Positions 8,197 to 19,868 are shown, numbered from the stretch's first letter. The stretch: 64,000 nucleotides of DNA from Thiorhodovibrio frisius (GCF_033954835.1 NZ_CP121471.1:496001-560000); one strand, 5' to 3'. Notes: generated by a model not told the origin, from the letters alone. Numbers and translations are program-made.

Positions 8197-11100
8197 ATGC
8201 TTTGCCTGCGAGGCGCTCCGGCGCTGTCCGAATTCCGCCTGACGAAATTGCGCGAGCGTCTCGTCCAGGCTGGTCTCGAGTCGGTGCGACTCCAGGCCGA
8301 GTATCTGCATTTTGTGCAACTCACCGAGTCACACCAAACCGAGTCATACCAAGAGGCCCGGGAGGGCGACGACCGCCGTCTGCAGCGACTACTCGACCCC
8401 CATGGCCAGGCTGATCCGGTCGCGCCCGAGGGACTGTTGCTGCTGGTGCTGCCGCGCCCTGGCACGCAAACCCCCTGGTCGACCAAGGCCACAGAGATTG
8501 CGCGCAACTGCGGTCTTGCACATATCGGGCGCATTGAGCGGGGCACGGCTTTTTATCTGAGCGCCGATTATGCCATTGATCAGGACGCGCTGGGGATTGC
8601 GGCGCGGTTGCTGCATGATCGGATGACGGAAATCGCGGTCTTCACCCAGAGCGCGGCCGCAGCCTTGTTTGAGCAGCCGCAGCCGCGCCCGCTGCGGCGC
8701 ATCGAACTCCTCAGCGGCGGTCACGAGGCGCTGCGGACAGCCGATGCCGAGCTGGGATTGGCGCTGTCGAGCGACGAAATCGACTATCTGGTTGAGAGCT
8801 TTGGCGCGCTCGGGCGCGATCCGAGCGATGTCGAACTGATGATGTTTGCCCAGGCAAACTCCGAGCATTGTCGCCATAAGGTCTTTAATGCCGACTGGAT
8901 CATTGACGGCGAGGCGCAGGAGCAGACGCTCTTTGCCATGATTCGCAACACCACCCAGTCGGCGCCGCGCGATGTGCTCTCCGCTTACAAGGACAATGCC
9001 GCCGTCATCGCCGGCTGGCCGGCGCGCGCTCTGGTGGTTTCGGCCACTGATGGCCGTTATCGCGAGCATGCCGGGCGCCTGGAGATTCTGCTCAAGGTCG
9101 AGACCCACAATCACCCCACCGCCATCGCCCCCCATCCGGGCGCGGCCACCGGCTCGGGCGGGGAGATCCGCGATGAGGGCGCCACCGGGCGCGGCGCCAA
9201 GCCCAAGGCGGGCTTAAGTGGTTTCGCGGTGTCCAATCTGCGCCTGCCCGGTTTTGAACAACCCTGGGAGCGGGACTGGGGGCGACCGGTGCGCATCGTC
9301 TCGGCGCTCGACATCATGCTGGAGGGGCCCATCGGCGCGGCCGCCTTCAACAACGAATTCGGCCGCCCCAATCTGGCCGGCTTCTTCCGCACCTATGAGC
9401 AGCAAATTCCTTTGGCCGACGGCGGGTGGGAACTGCGCGGTTACCACAAGCCCATCATGCTCGCCGGTGGTGTTGGCGCAATACGCCCCGGACAGGTGGC
9501 CAAGCAGGAATTTGCGCCCGGCACGCCGCTGGTGGTGCTTGGCGGTCCGGCCATGTTAATTGGTCTGGGCGGCGGTGCGGCCTCCAGCATGGCCAGCGGC
9601 GCCTCGGCCGAGGAACTGGATTTCGCCTCGGTACAGCGCGCCAATCCGGAGATGCAGCGGCGCTGTCAGGAAGTGATCGACCGCTGCTGGGAGCGCGGCG
9701 ATTTCAATCCCGTCCTGTTTATTCACGATGTCGGCGCTGGCGGCCTGTCCAATGCCCTGCCGGAACTGGTCAAAGATGGCGGACGCGGCGGCCATTTCGC
9801 GCTGCGCACCATCCCCAGCGCCGACCCTGGCCTGTCGCCGATGGAACTCTGGTGCAACGAGGCCCAGGAGCGCTATGTGCTGGCTGTGGCTGCTTCGCTG
9901 CTCGATGAATTCGCCGCCATCTGCGCGCGCGAGCGCTGCCCCTATGCCGTGGTCGGCCATGCCAGTGCCGAGCCCGAGCTGCGTCTGAGCGATGTCCACT
10001 TCGACGACAGCCCCATCGATATGCCGCTCGGGCTCTTGTTCGGCAAGCCACCCAAGATGACGCGCAATGTCAGCCGCCTGCCAACGCCCGGTCAGCCGTT
10101 GGCGCTCGCCGGCATTGGACTGCGCGATGCGCTGGAGCGGGTGCTGCGCCTGCCGACGGTGGCATCCAAGAGCTTTTTGATCACCATCGGTGATCGCAGC
10201 GTCACCGGCTTGGTGGCGCGTGATCAGATGGTCGGCCCCTGGCAGGTCCCGGTGGCCGACTGCGCGGTGACCCTCACCGATTACCGGGGCTACACCGGCG
10301 AGGCCATGGCCATGGGTGAGCGCCCGCCACTGGCATTGCTCGACGCCGCAGCGGCCGCGCGCATGGCGGTGGGCGAGGCGCTCACCAATCTGGCCTCAGC
10401 GGCGGTGGCGGACCTGGGCGATGTCAAGCTTTCCGCCAACTGGATGGCCGCAGTGGGGCACCCGGGCGAGGATGCGCGCCTCTTTGATGCAGTGCGCGCC
10501 ATCGGGCTGGAGCTTTGCCCGCAGCTTGGCATCGCCATTCCGGTCGGCAAAGACTCCATGAGCATGAAGACCCTGTGGCAGCTGGACGGCTCGGACGGCC
10601 CCGAGCAGCGCGCCATGGCCGCGCCCCTGTCGCCCATTATTTCCGCCGTGGCACCGGTAATGGATGCTCGGCGTAGCCTGACTCCCATGCCGCGCGGCGA
10701 TCAGGGGCCAAGCGAACTGCTGCTAATCGACCTCGGTCGTGGTCAGCATCGCCTCGGCGCCTCGGCACTGGCGCAGGTCTATGAGCAACTGGGCGAGAGG
10801 GGGCCGGATGTCGATGATCCGGCGCTGCTGCGCGGCTTTTTCGCCGCTATTCAGCAGCTCAATCAGGAGGGGCTGCTGCTGGCCTATCATGACCGCTCCG
10901 ACGGTGGCCTGCTGGTGACCCTGTGCGAAATGGCCTTTGCCGGGCGCTGCGGGCTGGACATTGATCTGAGTGATTGGCTGGGGCCGGGAGCGCACGACTC
11001 CGAACTCCTGGCCGCGCTCTTTGCCGAGGAACTGGGCGCCGTGGTGCAGGTGCGCGCTGCGGATGTTGGACAGGTGACCGCGCACCTTGTAGCCGCGGGC

Positions 11101-12216
11101 CTGGCAGCTTGCGTGCAGCGCCTGGGCCGCCCGCGGACCGAGCAAACCCATACCGACCAAAAGGCTTCCGACCAAATCCCTGCTGACCAGTGTGCTGTCG
11201 AGCAAGTCATTACCCTGCGCTGTGGCGAGCGCCTGCTCCTGCAAGCCGAGCGTGCCGAGTTGCAGCGCCTGTGGACTGAGACCAGCCACCAGATGCAGCG
11301 GCTGCGCGACCATCCCGCCTGCGCTGATGAAGAATTCGCGCGCATCGGCACCGAGGATGCTGGCCTGGGCGCGATCCAGCTGAGTTTCGACCCGGTCGAG
11401 GACATTGCCGCGCCCCTGATCAATACCGGCGCCCGCCCGCGCCTGGCCATCCTGCGCGAGCAGGGCGTGAATGGTCAGCTCGAAATGGCCGCGGCTTTTG
11501 ATCGCGTCGGCTTTGCCTGCGTTGATGTGCACATGTCGGATATTTTAAACGGCCATGTCAGCCTGGCCGATGTTCATGGCCTGGCCGCCTGCGGCGGTTT
11601 CTCCTATGGCGATGTGCTCGGCGCCGGTCAGGGTTGGGCACAGACCATTTTGCACAACGCCCGCGCGCGCGATGAATTCGCCGCCTACTTCGCGCGCCCC
11701 GAAACCTTTGCCCTTGGAGTGTGCAATGGCTGTCAGATGCTCGCCAGTCTGCACGACCTCATCCCTGGCGCCGCACACTGGCCGCGTTTTGCGCGCAATC
11801 GCTCGGAGCAATTTGAAGCGCGTTTGACTCTGGTGGAGGTGATCGAGTCGCCTTCCGTGCTGCTGCGTGGCATGGTCGGCTCGCGCCTGCCCATTGCGGT
11901 CGCTCACGGCGAGGGCCGCGCGGTCTTTGCCAGCGCTGAGGAGCAGGGGCAGGCGCGCAAACTGGTCGCGTTGCGCTACGTCGAGCCCGATGGCAATTCA
12001 TCGGCAACCCAAGGGGCCAGTCGCTACCCCGCCAATCCCAACGGCTCACCAGAAGGGATCACCGCACTAACCAGCGCCGATGGCCGGGTCACTATCATGA
12101 TGCCGCATCCCGAGCGCCTGTTTCGTGGCGTTCAGCACTCCTGGCATCCGCCCGGCTGGGGCGAAGACGGCCCCTGGCTGCGGCTGTTCCGCAATGCGCG
12201 GGTTTGGGTGGGATAG
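8197..12216 (+). CDS. purL: Phosphoribosylformylglycinamidine synthase, single-chain PurL
   Basis: 1,339 residues. It converts FGAR, glutamine and ATP to FGAM in purine synthesis. The ATG at 8197 is chosen because the family N terminus reads [11 protein letters not shown] and AAGGAAT sits six bases upstream; the frame runs further upstream without conservation. Visible motifs are [11 protein letters not shown] and [20 protein letters not shown] in the synthase core. A C-terminal glutaminase has catalytic Cys in GVCNGCQML and His in [10 protein letters not shown]. Two low-complexity insertions with 15-base periodicity occur at 8323-8352 and 11140-11205. The stop lies three bases from the convergent nadA stop. 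Confidence 0.97.
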   Translation: MLCLRGAPALSEFRLTKLRERLVQAGLESVRLQAEYLHFVQLTESHQTESYQEAREGDDRRLQRLLDPHGQADPVAPEGLLLLVLPRPGTQTPWSTKATEIARNCGLAHIGRIERGTAFYLSADYAIDQDALGIAARLLHDRMTEIAVFTQSAAAALFEQPQPRPLRRIELLSGGHEALRTADAELGLALSSDEIDYLVESFGALGRDPSDVELMMFAQANSEHCRHKVFNADWIIDGEAQEQTLFAMIRNTTQSAPRDVLSAYKDNAAVIAGWPARALVVSATDGRYREHAGRLEILLKVETHNHPTAIAPHPGAATGSGGEIRDEGATGRGAKPKAGLSGFAVSNLRLPGFEQPWERDWGRPVRIVSALDIMLEGPIGAAAFNNEFGRPNLAGFFRTYEQQIPLADGGWELRGYHKPIMLAGGVGAIRPGQVAKQEFAPGTPLVVLGGPAMLIGLGGGAASSMASGASAEELDFASVQRANPEMQRRCQEVIDRCWERGDFNPVLFIHDVGAGGLSNALPELVKDGGRGGHFALRTIPSADPGLSPMELWCNEAQERYVLAVAASLLDEFAAICARERCPYAVVGHASAEPELRLSDVHFDDSPIDMPLGLLFGKPPKMTRNVSRLPTPGQPLALAGIGLRDALERVLRLPTVASKSFLITIGDRSVTGLVARDQMVGPWQVPVADCAVTLTDYRGYTGEAMAMGERPPLALLDAAAAARMAVGEALTNLASAAVADLGDVKLSANWMAAVGHPGEDARLFDAVRAIGLELCPQLGIAIPVGKDSMSMKTLWQLDGSDGPEQRAMAAPLSPIISAVAPVMDARRSLTPMPRGDQGPSELLLIDLGRGQHRLGASALAQVYEQLGERGPDVDDPALLRGFFAAIQQLNQEGLLLAYHDRSDGGLLVTLCEMAFAGRCGLDIDLSDWLGPGAHDSELLAALFAEELGAVVQVRAADVGQVTAHLVAAGLAACVQRLGRPRTEQTHTDQKASDQIPADQCAVEQVITLRCGERLLLQAERAELQRLWTETSHQMQRLRDHPACADEEFARIGTEDAGLGAIQLSFDPVEDIAAPLINTGARPRLAILREQGVNGQLEMAAAFDRVGFACVDVHMSDILNGHVSLADVHGLAACGGFSYGDVLGAGQGWAQTILHNARARDEFAAYFARPETFALGVCNGCQMLASLHDLIPGAAHWPRFARNRSEQFEARLTLVEVIESPSVLLRGMVGSRLPIAVAHGEGRAVFASAEEQGQARKLVALRYVEPDGNSSATQGASRYPANPNGSPEGITALTSADGRVTIMMPHPERLFRGVQHSWHPPGWGEDGPWLRLFRNARVWVG
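8323..8352 (+). repeat. 15-bp tandem duplication inside purL
   Basis: Two adjacent 15-base units (8323-8337 and 8338-8352) differ at one position and encode [10 protein letters not shown]. They lie in the N-terminal region of PurL. Confidence 0.8.
11140..11205 (+). repeat. Degenerate 15-bp repeats encoding [E/D]Q-pentapeptides in purL
   Basis: In the translated sequence Gln recurs every five residues, each preceded by Glu or Asp: [22 protein letters not shown]. This gives about 4.4 units of 15 bases at 11140-11205. It sits in a linker between conserved parts of PurL and looks like a tolerated repeat expansion. Confidence 0.7.
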
Positions 12217-12219
12217 AAG

Positions 12220-13293
12220 TCAAGCTTGCCGCGCGAAGTCAAGCATGCGCTGAATTGGCGTGACGGCGCGCAGGCGGATGTCTTCCGGGATATGGATTTC
12301 CTGATCGCCTCGTTCTAGCACTTGTGCCAGGTTTTGCAGCGCGTTCATCGCCATCCAGGGGCAGTGGGCGCAGCTCTCGCAAGTGGCGCCCTCGCCGGCG
12401 GTGGGGGCGGGAATGAGCTTTTTGCCCGGCGCAAGCTGCTGCATTTTCCAGAAAATGCCGGCGTCGGTGGCGACGATGAATTCTTGTTCAGGCCGGTCCA
12501 CCACGGCGCGGATGAGCTGGGTGGTGGAGCCGATGACATCGGCCTGGTCGACCACCTCATCCGGGGATTCCGGATGCACTAGCACGGCGGCCTTCGGGTG
12601 CAGACGGCGCACCCGCTCGAGCGCGAAGCCTTTGAATTCCTCGTGTACCACGCAGGCGCCGTCCCACAAGAGCACATCGGCACCGGTCACGCGCTGCACA
12701 TAACGGCCAAGGTGTTTATCCGGCGCCCAGAGGATTTTCTCACCCTGGGTATGCAGGTGTTCGACCACCGGCAGGGCGATGCTTGATGTCACCACCCAGT
12801 CGGAGCGTGCCTTGACTGCCGCGCTGGTGTTGGCATAGACCACCACCTTGCGGTCTGGATGCGCATCGCAAAAGGCGCTGAAGGCGTCCGCCGGGCAACC
12901 CTCGTCGAGCGAACAGGTGGCGGCCAGGTCTGGCATGAGCACACGCTTTTCCGGGTTGAGGATCTTCGCCGTCTCGCCCATGAAGCGCACGCCGCAGACG
13001 ATGAGCGTCTCGGCGGTGGTCTCGGTGCCGAAGCGGGCCATCTCCAGTGAATCGGCGACCCTGCCACCGCTGTCCTCAGCCAGCGCCTGCAAGTCGCCAT
13101 CGGTGTAGTAATGGGCAACCAGTACGGCGTTTTGCTGCGCCATCAGGGTGCGGATGTGCGCGATCAGCTCGGCTTTTTCGCCCGCAGCCAGCACCGGCCA
13201 TTGGGGATGCTCGGGCACTGTGACGGCGGGGTTGCGCGGCGCTTGCGGGCTTAAGTGCGCCAAGCTTTCAGATGGGGCGTTGCTCTGAGTCAT
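12220..13293 (-). CDS. nadA: Quinolinate synthase NadA
   Basis: 357 residues. It condenses iminoaspartate with dihydroxyacetone phosphate to quinolinate in NAD synthesis and carries a [4Fe-4S] cluster. Signatures include [14 protein letters not shown], a Cys in [17 protein letters not shown] context, [19 protein letters not shown] and the C-terminal cluster motif [10 protein letters not shown]. The ATG at 13293 gives an N-terminal extension of about 30 residues before the conserved core. It is convergent with purL with almost no spacing; no nadB or nadC lies nearby. Confidence 0.95.
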   Translation of the reverse strand: MTQSNAPSESLAHLSPQAPRNPAVTVPEHPQWPVLAAGEKAELIAHIRTLMAQQNAVLVAHYYTDGDLQALAEDSGGRVADSLEMARFGTETTAETLIVCGVRFMGETAKILNPEKRVLMPDLAATCSLDEGCPADAFSAFCDAHPDRKVVVYANTSAAVKARSDWVVTSSIALPVVEHLHTQGEKILWAPDKHLGRYVQRVTGADVLLWDGACVVHEEFKGFALERVRRLHPKAAVLVHPESPDEVVDQADVIGSTTQLIRAVVDRPEQEFIVATDAGIFWKMQQLAPGKKLIPAPTAGEGATCESCAHCPWMAMNALQNLAQVLERGDQEIHIPEDIRLRAVTPIQRMLDFARQA

Positions 13294-13582
13294 CGAAAAA
13301 CAGGCTCGCTAATGGATCAATGCCATGGGGCCGGGATTCAACTCACGGCGAGGCAGGGCAATTTAAGTGTGCCAGCGGCGAATAAGTCAGAGTGTGGCGG
13401 TACAGAGCGGGTTTCGCAATGAATTTGTCCGATCTTGGGGTCGGAGATGAAAGCCGGCGCAGATCGCGAGAGCTACCCAGAATGAATGTGGTGGAAAAAT
13501 CGACACAACCGCTGTAACCTGCAAGAACACACAATAAGAAAAGGGTTGCTACCACCAGCCACCCAACTTGGAGGAGGTGATG

Positions 13583-15004
13583 ATGAAGGCTTCTGTCTCT
13601 CGGCGTCTCCCCGCTGGGCGCAGCGGACGCTCGCAAACTCGCGACCCTCAACCTGATGTCTGCCCCGACCCGCGCTCGCCTTGCCCCATGTTGGCGACGG
13701 GCTTCGTGATTATTTCCTTGCTTCTCTTTGTCGAAGTCGCGCTGAGCCTTTCGCAAATGCGGAAATTGCAGGGACGATTGGCGCAGGTTGTGGAGGAATA
13801 CAACGTCCGCGGGGAACTTGCGCAAGAAATGCACAAAACCTCCCGTGAGCGCGCGATTTTGCTCCACGCCATGATCTCCACCGATGATTCATTCGAGCGC
13901 GACGATCTCTATGTTGAATTGCGTGCCCTTGGGTCCCGGTTCCTGACAGCGCGCGAGCAGATTGCGTCCATGGCGCTGGGTGACGATGAACGAGAATTGC
14001 TAGATCGGCAAGGTGAGCTTTCCCGCGCTGCCGGCTCTCTGCAGTACCGGGTGATCGACCTGCTTACCGAAGAACGCATTGAGGAAGCCAAGCGCGTGTT
14101 GCTGCAGGAGGCTATTCCCGCACAGGATCGCGCCCTGTCTCTGGTGCAGGAATTTGCGAATCTACAGCAGTCCCATAATCAGCAAGCCTTGGCGGCAACA
14201 TCTGAGGAGTTTCGCCAAGCCGACCGCCTGCTGTTGATCATTGGCGGCGTGACCTTGTTGCTGAGTGCATTGGTTGCCGCATTTGTGCTGCAACGGACCA
14301 AGGGCATGATGTCGGCGCTCAGCAGCTCCAATGCCGAACTGCGCGACGCCCGGGAGCGGTTGGAAGAACGGGTGGCCGAGCGTACCGCAGAGCTTCGCCG
14401 GCTCAACGAGAAATTGTTGAGCGAAATCAACGAGCGCAGGAGTGCCGAGCGCAAATTGGCCTTCATGGCAACACATGATGACCTCACCAAACTCCCGAAC
14501 CGCGCGCTCTTTAACGAGCATCTGCAACACGCCATGGCACGCGCGCAACGGGCAAAAACCCGCTTGGCGCTCTTTTTTGTTGACCTCGACGGATTCAAGG
14601 GCATCAACGATACCCTGGGTCACGAGGCCGGCGATCAGGTGCTGCGCGAGGTCGCCTCTCGGCTCAAATCCGGGGTGCGCGCGCAAGACCTGGTTGCACG
14701 TCTCGGGGGCGACGAGTTCACCCTGCTTCTTGAGGACATCGATCACCCGGCCAATGCGGCAACCCTGGCAGCCAAGGTGATTGAGCTAGTCTCTCGGCCC
14801 ATCGCATTGGCAGACCAGATGCATGAGGTTGGCGCCAGTATCGGTATCGCCTTTTACCCCGATGATGCAGAAGATCTGGATGCGCTGATCCGCTCTGCAG
14901 ATGATGCCATGTACGTCGTCAAGCGCGCGGGCAAAGGAGATTATGGTTTCCATCAGACACCGAAACCAGCGCCCGCAATCAGCAACATCCCGTTTCAGTG
15001 GTGA
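13583..15004 (+). CDS. Membrane-bound diguanylate cyclase with helical sensor region
   Basis: 473 residues from the ATG at 13583, chosen because GGAGGAGG (13570-13577) precedes it; ATG 13580 is equally possible. A first membrane segment (MLATGFVIISLLLFVEVAL) and a second (LLLIIGGVTLLLSALVAAFVL) bracket a helical periplasmic four-helix-bundle-like region. A coiled coil and a GGDEF domain follow. It has DDLTKLPNRALF, active loop GGDEF and I-site RAQD five residues before it, so product-inhibited cyclic di-GMP synthesis is expected. No EAL domain is present. The 3' end overlaps a truncated methyltransferase gene on the other strand by ten bases. Confidence 0.9.
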   Translation: MKASVSRRLPAGRSGRSQTRDPQPDVCPDPRSPCPMLATGFVIISLLLFVEVALSLSQMRKLQGRLAQVVEEYNVRGELAQEMHKTSRERAILLHAMISTDDSFERDDLYVELRALGSRFLTAREQIASMALGDDERELLDRQGELSRAAGSLQYRVIDLLTEERIEEAKRVLLQEAIPAQDRALSLVQEFANLQQSHNQQALAATSEEFRQADRLLLIIGGVTLLLSALVAAFVLQRTKGMMSALSSSNAELRDARERLEERVAERTAELRRLNEKLLSEINERRSAERKLAFMATHDDLTKLPNRALFNEHLQHAMARAQRAKTRLALFFVDLDGFKGINDTLGHEAGDQVLREVASRLKSGVRAQDLVARLGGDEFTLLLEDIDHPANAATLAAKVIELVSRPIALADQMHEVGASIGIAFYPDDAEDLDALIRSADDAMYVVKRAGKGDYGFHQTPKPAPAISNIPFQW

Positions 15005-15327
15005 TCCTGCGTGGCACGGATGACCTCTGCGCCGAGACGTTCTTTGGTGTAGGCCAGCGCGTTACCTGCTAGATCGAGCACGCTGATATCCTGCCAGCCG
15101 CGACTCAGGAGCCGGTCGACCAATACCGAGGCACCGCCGCCGACATCCAGAATCCCGCCCTCTGGGTTGTCCTGGAGAGCAAGATCGATCAGCTCCAGCG
15201 ATGTCTGGGGTTCGATCTGATACCAACTGACCTCAAGCGGCGACTTGTCACGATAAACGCCTTCCCAATGCACCTTGCGGCGCGTTCGGCTCGATGAAAC
15301 AGGATTTAAATGGTCGTTTTTCGACAC
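14995..15327 (-). pseudogene. Truncated class I SAM-dependent methyltransferase
   Basis: 110 residues from a GTG preceded by GGAGGAA. It has the N terminus of a small methyltransferase (WEGVYRDKSPLEVSWYQ) and the SAM-binding motif GILDVGGGASVLVDRLL, followed by the acidic motif II region (ISVLDLAGNAL). It stops shortly after, where family members continue for roughly another hundred residues. The end lies inside the 3' end of the convergent cyclase gene, so a deletion or rearrangement probably removed the rest. It could still be translated, but catalysis is unlikely. Confidence 0.7.
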
Positions 15328-15562
15328 CTTGCTGTTCCTCCGTTGCTAACCCGACAGTCGTGATGAACGAGTAAACATATTAGCGATACTTTATATTGGA
15401 ATATACTAAATAATTGTTTTCACAGTTTTTTTTACTTTCAATTGATCTGGCGCAGTCATTTTCCCGCCAGCGAAACGACAATTATCAATCCCCCTACATA
15501 TAATAGGGCTACTCGGCACACTCTTCTATCCGCAGGAGCGCTTGACCCTAGCGATACCGCCT
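15328..15562 (+). promoter_or_regulatory. AT-rich hup operon upstream region with candidate promoter
   Basis: An AT-rich stretch unlike its surroundings separates the methyltransferase fragment and hupS. A perfect TATAAT lies at 15499-15504. ACGACA at 15475-15480 is a weak -35 at 18-base spacing. T tracts and a TCAATTGA palindrome occur at 15421-15450. An AGGAG at 15534-15538 precedes a possible TTG start at 15542. No convincing sigma-54 or FNR site was seen. Confidence 0.4.
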
Positions 15563-16687
15563 ATGCCAACTCCAGATACCTTTTACGACCACTTCCGCCG
15601 CCATGGCATCAGCCGGCGGACCTTTCTTAACTTCTGCGGTGTGTCAGCAGCCACCCTTGGCCTGGCCCCGAGCATGGCCGGGCGCATCGCCCATGCGATG
15701 GAGACCAAGCCGCGCACGCCGGTGATCTGGCTGCATGGGCTGGAGTGCACTTGCTGCTCGGAGTCTTTCATCCGCTCGGCGCATCCGCTGGCGACGGATG
15801 TGATCTTGTCGATGATCTCGTTGGACTACGACGACCTGATCATGGCCTCGGCGGGGCATCAGGCCGAAGCCATTCTGGATGACATCCGCACCCGCTATCG
15901 CGGTCAGTACATTCTGGCGGTGGAGGGCAATGCGCCCTTTGGGCAGGATGGCATGAGCTGCTTCATCGGTGGGCGGCCTTTCCATGAGCAACTCAAGGAG
16001 ATGGCGGCGGACTGCTCTGCGGTGGTGGCCTGGGGGTCTTGTGCTTCCTGGGGCTGCGTGCAGGCGGCGCGGCCCAATCCGACTCAGGCGACGCCGGTCG
16101 ATGAAATTATCCGCGACAAGCCGGTGATCAAGGTACCGGGTTGCCCGCCGATTGCCGAGGTGATGACCGGCATTCTGACTTACATGCTCACCTTTGAGCG
16201 GATACCGGAACTTGACCGCCAGGGCCGCCCGAAGATGTTCTACGGCCAGCGCATTCACGATAAATGCTATCGCCGTCCGCATTTCGATGCCGGCCAGTTT
16301 GTCGAGTCCTTCGACGACGAGGGCGCACGCAAGGGCTACTGCCTGTACAAAATGGGCTGCAAGGGGCCGACCACCTACAACGCCTGCTCCACGGTGCGCT
16401 GGAACAACGGCGTTTCTTTCCCGATCCAGTCCGGGCACGGCTGCATCGGCTGTTCGGAGAAGGACTTTTGGGACAAGGAAGGCTTCTATCAGCATGTGAC
16501 CGACACCCATGTGTTCGGCGTCGAGGCCAATGCCGACAAGGTCGGGCTGGCGGCGGTCGGCGGCGTGGGCGCAGCCATTGGCGCCCATGCGGCTTACAGC
16601 GCCTATCGGCGCGGCAAGCAGAGCGTCGATCAATCGGCGGGTGCGCAGAGCACCGCCACGGCCACTGAAACCGAGTCACAGGACTGA
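15563..16687 (+). CDS. hupS: Membrane-bound [NiFe] uptake hydrogenase small subunit
   Basis: 374 residues. It carries the iron-sulfur clusters that pass electrons from the NiFe site to the membrane. A twin-arginine signal peptide, [10 protein letters not shown] followed by a hydrophobic stretch to AHA, directs export. Cluster ligands are visible in [48 protein letters not shown] and [15 protein letters not shown]-terminal hydrophobic helix ([19 protein letters not shown]) anchors it. The ATG at 15563 fits known signal peptides; a TTG at 15542 with an AGGAG close upstream would add seven residues. It is the first gene of hupSLCDH. Confidence 0.95.
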   Translation: MPTPDTFYDHFRRHGISRRTFLNFCGVSAATLGLAPSMAGRIAHAMETKPRTPVIWLHGLECTCCSESFIRSAHPLATDVILSMISLDYDDLIMASAGHQAEAILDDIRTRYRGQYILAVEGNAPFGQDGMSCFIGGRPFHEQLKEMAADCSAVVAWGSCASWGCVQAARPNPTQATPVDEIIRDKPVIKVPGCPPIAEVMTGILTYMLTFERIPELDRQGRPKMFYGQRIHDKCYRRPHFDAGQFVESFDDEGARKGYCLYKMGCKGPTTYNACSTVRWNNGVSFPIQSGHGCIGCSEKDFWDKEGFYQHVTDTHVFGVEANADKVGLAAVGGVGAAIGAHAAYSAYRRGKQSVDQSAGAQSTATATETESQD

Positions 16688-16708
16688 GCAACAGGGAGGT
16701 AAACCAAA

Positions 16709-18499
16709 ATGACTGTCACCACACCCAATGGTTTTTCGCTCGACAACAGCGGCCAACGCATCGTTGTCGACCCAGTCACCCGCATCGAGGGCCACCTGCG
16801 CGTCGAAGTCAATCTCGATGAGAGCAATGTCATCCGCAATGCGGTCTCCACCGGCACCATGTGGCGCGGGCTGGAGGTCATTCTGCGCGGGCGCGATCCG
16901 CGCGACGCCTGGGCCTTTACCGAGCGCATCTGCGGTGTCTGCACCGGCACCCATGCGCTGACTTCGGTGCGCGCGGTCGAGGACGCCCTTGGCATCCCGA
17001 TCCCCGAAAACGCCAATTCCATCCGCAACCTGATGCAACTGACCCTGCAAGCGCAGGATCATCTGGTGCATTTCTACCATCTGCATGCACTGGACTGGGT
17101 GGATGTGGTCTCGGCGCTCAAGGCCGACCCCAAGGCGACCTCCACGCTGGCGCAGTCGATCAGCCCCTGGCCGCTGTCCTCGCCCGGCTATTTCCGCGAC
17201 ATCAAGGCCCGGCTGACCCGCTTTGTCGAATCCGGCCAGCTCGGCCCCTTTATGAACGGCTACTGGGGCAGTCCGGCTTACAAGCTGCCGCCCGAGGCCA
17301 ATCTGATGGCGGTGGCACATTATCTGGAGGCGCTCGACTTCCAGAAAGAGATCGTCAAGATCCACACCGTCTATGGCGGCAAGAACCCGCACCCGAACTG
17401 GCTGGTTGGCGGCATGCCCTGCGCCATCAATGTCGATGGCACCGGTGCCGTCGGCGCGGTGAACATGGAGCGGCTGAATCTGGTCTCATCCATCATCGAC
17501 CAAACCATCACCTTCATCGATCAGGTCTATCTGCCCGATCTCCAGGCCATCGCCTCCTTCTATAAAGATTGGACCTATGGCGGGGGACTGAGCAGCCAGT
17601 CGGTGATGTCCTATGGCGACATCCCGGATCACGCCAACGACGACTCCGACGCCAATCTGTTGCTGCCGCGCGGGGCCATCATCGGCGGTGATCTGAACAC
17701 CGTCCACCCGGTCGATCTGCGCGACCCGGAGCAGATTCAGGAATTTGTCGATCACTCCTGGTTCCGCTACGCCGACGAGTCCAAGGGACTGCATCCCTGG
17801 GATGGCGTGACCGAGCCCAACTTCCAGCTCGGTCCCAACGCCAAGGGCACCAAGACCAACATCCAGGCGGTCGACGAAAACGCCAAGTATTCCTGGATCA
17901 AGGCGCCGCGCTGGCGCGGACACGCCATGGAAGTCGGCCCGCTGTCGCGCTGGGTGATCGGCTATGTCCAGGGCCGCCCGGACTTCAAGGAGCCAGTCGA
18001 CAAACTGCTGACCGATCTGGGCCTGCCGCTGACGGCGCTATTCTCCACACTCGGGCGCACCGCCGCGCGCGGACTCGAAGCCTCCTGGGCCGCGCACAAG
18101 ATGCGCTACTTCCAGGACAAGCTGGTCGCCAACATCAAGGCCGGCGACACCGCCACCGCCAATACCGACAAATGGGAGCCGCGCTCCTGGCCCAAGCAGG
18201 CCAGGGGCGTGGGCACCACCGAGGCCCCACGCGGCGCGCTTGGCCACTGGGTGACCATCGAGAAAGGCAAGATCGACAACTATCAGGCCGTGGTGCCGAC
18301 CACCTGGAACGGCTCGCCGCGCGACCCCCAAGGCAACATCGGCGCCTATGAAGCGGCGCTTCTCAACACGCCGCTGGCCAAGGCCGAGGAGCCACTGGAG
18401 ATTCTGCGCACCCTGCACAGTTTCGATCCCTGCCTGGCCTGCTCGACCCATGTGATGAGTCCCGACGGCTCCCCGCTTACCGAAATCCGCGTGCGCTGA
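16709..18499 (+). CDS. hupL: [NiFe] uptake hydrogenase large subunit
   Basis: 596 residues, the catalytic subunit that oxidises H2. The NiFe ligands are in the N-terminal motif [12 protein letters not shown] and the C-terminal motif DPCLACSTH. The 15 residues after the final His are the expected maturation peptide removed by the HupD protease. A GGGAGG precedes the ATG. It lies 21 bases after hupS and 20 before hupC, so one transcript is likely. The protein is exported together with HupS through the Tat system. Confidence 0.97.
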   Translation: MTVTTPNGFSLDNSGQRIVVDPVTRIEGHLRVEVNLDESNVIRNAVSTGTMWRGLEVILRGRDPRDAWAFTERICGVCTGTHALTSVRAVEDALGIPIPENANSIRNLMQLTLQAQDHLVHFYHLHALDWVDVVSALKADPKATSTLAQSISPWPLSSPGYFRDIKARLTRFVESGQLGPFMNGYWGSPAYKLPPEANLMAVAHYLEALDFQKEIVKIHTVYGGKNPHPNWLVGGMPCAINVDGTGAVGAVNMERLNLVSSIIDQTITFIDQVYLPDLQAIASFYKDWTYGGGLSSQSVMSYGDIPDHANDDSDANLLLPRGAIIGGDLNTVHPVDLRDPEQIQEFVDHSWFRYADESKGLHPWDGVTEPNFQLGPNAKGTKTNIQAVDENAKYSWIKAPRWRGHAMEVGPLSRWVIGYVQGRPDFKEPVDKLLTDLGLPLTALFSTLGRTAARGLEASWAAHKMRYFQDKLVANIKAGDTATANTDKWEPRSWPKQARGVGTTEAPRGALGHWVTIEKGKIDNYQAVVPTTWNGSPRDPQGNIGAYEAALLNTPLAKAEEPLEILRTLHSFDPCLACSTHVMSPDGSPLTEIRVR

Positions 18500-18519
18500 C
18501 CATGAGGGAGGAACCTGTC

Positions 18520-19212
18520 ATGCATCCATCCCTGCCCACCACGCGCCAGACGGCCGTGTATGTCTACCAAGCGCCACTGCGCGCCTGGCACTGGATCAAC
18601 GCGGCCTCCATCACCGTGCTGGCCATCACCGGCTGGTTCATCGCCAATCCGCCGCCAAGCTTAAGCGGCGAGGCCAGCGCTCACTTCCAGATGGGCTATA
18701 TCCGCTTCTTTCATTTCGCGGCGGCCTATGTCTTTGCAGTTGGCTTTCTATTCCGCCTCTACTGGGCCTTTGTCGGCAACAGCTACGCCCGCCAGCTCTT
18801 TACCTTGCCCTTCTGGCGCCGCGCATTTTGGGCCGAGCTGGTGCACGAGGTGCGCTGGTACGCCTTCCAGGAGTCGGAACCGCGCAAATATGTCGGCCAC
18901 AATCCGCTCGCACATCTGTTCATGGTCGTCATCATCACCGTCGGCGGCCTAGTAATGATTTTCACCGGCTTCGCGCTCTACTCGGAACAAACTGGCCTCG
19001 GCAGCTGGCAGGACAAGCTCTTCGGCTGGGTCATTCCGCTGGTCGGTCAAAGCCAGGACGTGCGCATGTGGCACCACTGGGGCATGTGGGTATTGGTCGT
19101 CTTCGTCATGCTGCATGTCTACACCGCCGTGCGCGAGGATGTGATGTCGCGCCAAAGCCTGATCAGCACCATGATCAGCGGCTGGCGGATGTTCAAGGAT
19201 GATCGGCCATGA
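18520..19212 (+). CDS. hupC: Hydrogenase b-type cytochrome subunit
   Basis: 230 residues with four strongly hydrophobic helices and heme-ligand histidines in LRAWHWINAAS, FFHFAAAYVF and HHWGMWVLVVFVMLH. It receives electrons from HupS and reduces the quinone pool. The ATG at 18520 follows GGGAGG; an earlier in-frame ATG at 18502 lies before that site. The 3' end overlaps hupD by four bases (ATGA), indicating translational coupling. Confidence 0.95.
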   Translation: MHPSLPTTRQTAVYVYQAPLRAWHWINAASITVLAITGWFIANPPPSLSGEASAHFQMGYIRFFHFAAAYVFAVGFLFRLYWAFVGNSYARQLFTLPFWRRAFWAELVHEVRWYAFQESEPRKYVGHNPLAHLFMVVIITVGGLVMIFTGFALYSEQTGLGSWQDKLFGWVIPLVGQSQDVRMWHHWGMWVLVVFVMLHVYTAVREDVMSRQSLISTMISGWRMFKDDRP

Positions 19213-19847
19213 CGCCTGACGCACCCCACAACGACCGCGTGCTAATCCTCGGCATCGGCAATATTTTATGGGCCGATGAAGGCTTCGGCGTGCGCTGTGT
19301 CGAGACCCTGGGCGCCCGCCACAGCTTCGATGATCGGGTGCGGCTGCTCGACGGCGGCACCCAGGGCATCTATCTGGTCAACCAGCTTGAGGATGTCGAT
19401 CATCTGATCATCTTCGACGCCATCGACTACGGCCTGCCGCCGGGGTCGCTCAAAATCGTCCGTGATCGGGAAGTGCCCCAGTTTCTCGGTGCCAAGAAAA
19501 TGAGCCTGCATCAGGTCGGCTTTCAGGAGGTGCTGGCCATGGCTGATCTGCTCGGCCAGCTCCCGGCCAATCTGCTGCTGATCGGCGTGCAGCCCGAACA
19601 ACTCGATGACTATGGCGGCAGCCTCAGCCCCGCCGTCAAGTCCATGATCGAACCCGCGCTGAGCGAGGCACTTGGCTATCTGGCAGACTCTGGCATTCAT
19701 CCGCTTGAGAACCATTTGGCCAGTGCCGAGATCATGGACGCACATCCGCACGCGGCGCTGCGTCTCGGCGACTACGAACATGGACGCCCGTCGCAGGCAG
19801 CCGCCTGGCGTCATGGCGATGCGCGTTTCTTGACTCCTTCTGTGTGA
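19209..19847 (+). CDS. hupD: Hydrogenase maturation endopeptidase
   Basis: 212 residues. It cleaves the HupL C-terminal peptide after nickel insertion. Metal-binding acidic and His residues are seen in GNILWADEGFG, IIFDAIDYG and KKMSLHQVGF. Its start overlaps hupC, as is usual in hup operons. The tail of about 40 residues after the core (EIMDAHPHAALR onward) is longer than in short family members. A second protease of the same family is encoded at 35168. Confidence 0.94.
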   Translation: MTPDAPHNDRVLILGIGNILWADEGFGVRCVETLGARHSFDDRVRLLDGGTQGIYLVNQLEDVDHLIIFDAIDYGLPPGSLKIVRDREVPQFLGAKKMSLHQVGFQEVLAMADLLGQLPANLLLIGVQPEQLDDYGGSLSPAVKSMIEPALSEALGYLADSGIHPLENHLASAEIMDAHPHAALRLGDYEHGRPSQAAAWRHGDARFLTPSV

Positions 19848-19868
19848 ATCCTTGCCACGGCGACCGCG

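Noticed and set aside
10723-11532. Long minus-strand frame antisense to purL (269 codons)
   Set aside because: It lies wholly inside a strongly conserved gene, in GC-rich DNA where antisense frames stay open by chance, and resembles no family.
13343-13867. Minus-strand frame across the nadA-cyclase gap
   Set aside because: It overlaps the start of the cyclase gene and has no recognisable domain or good ribosome binding site.
15445-15475. Sigma-54 promoter before hupS (CTGGCGC...TTTTCC)
   Set aside because: The -24 GG is present but the -12 GC is missing at the required spacing.
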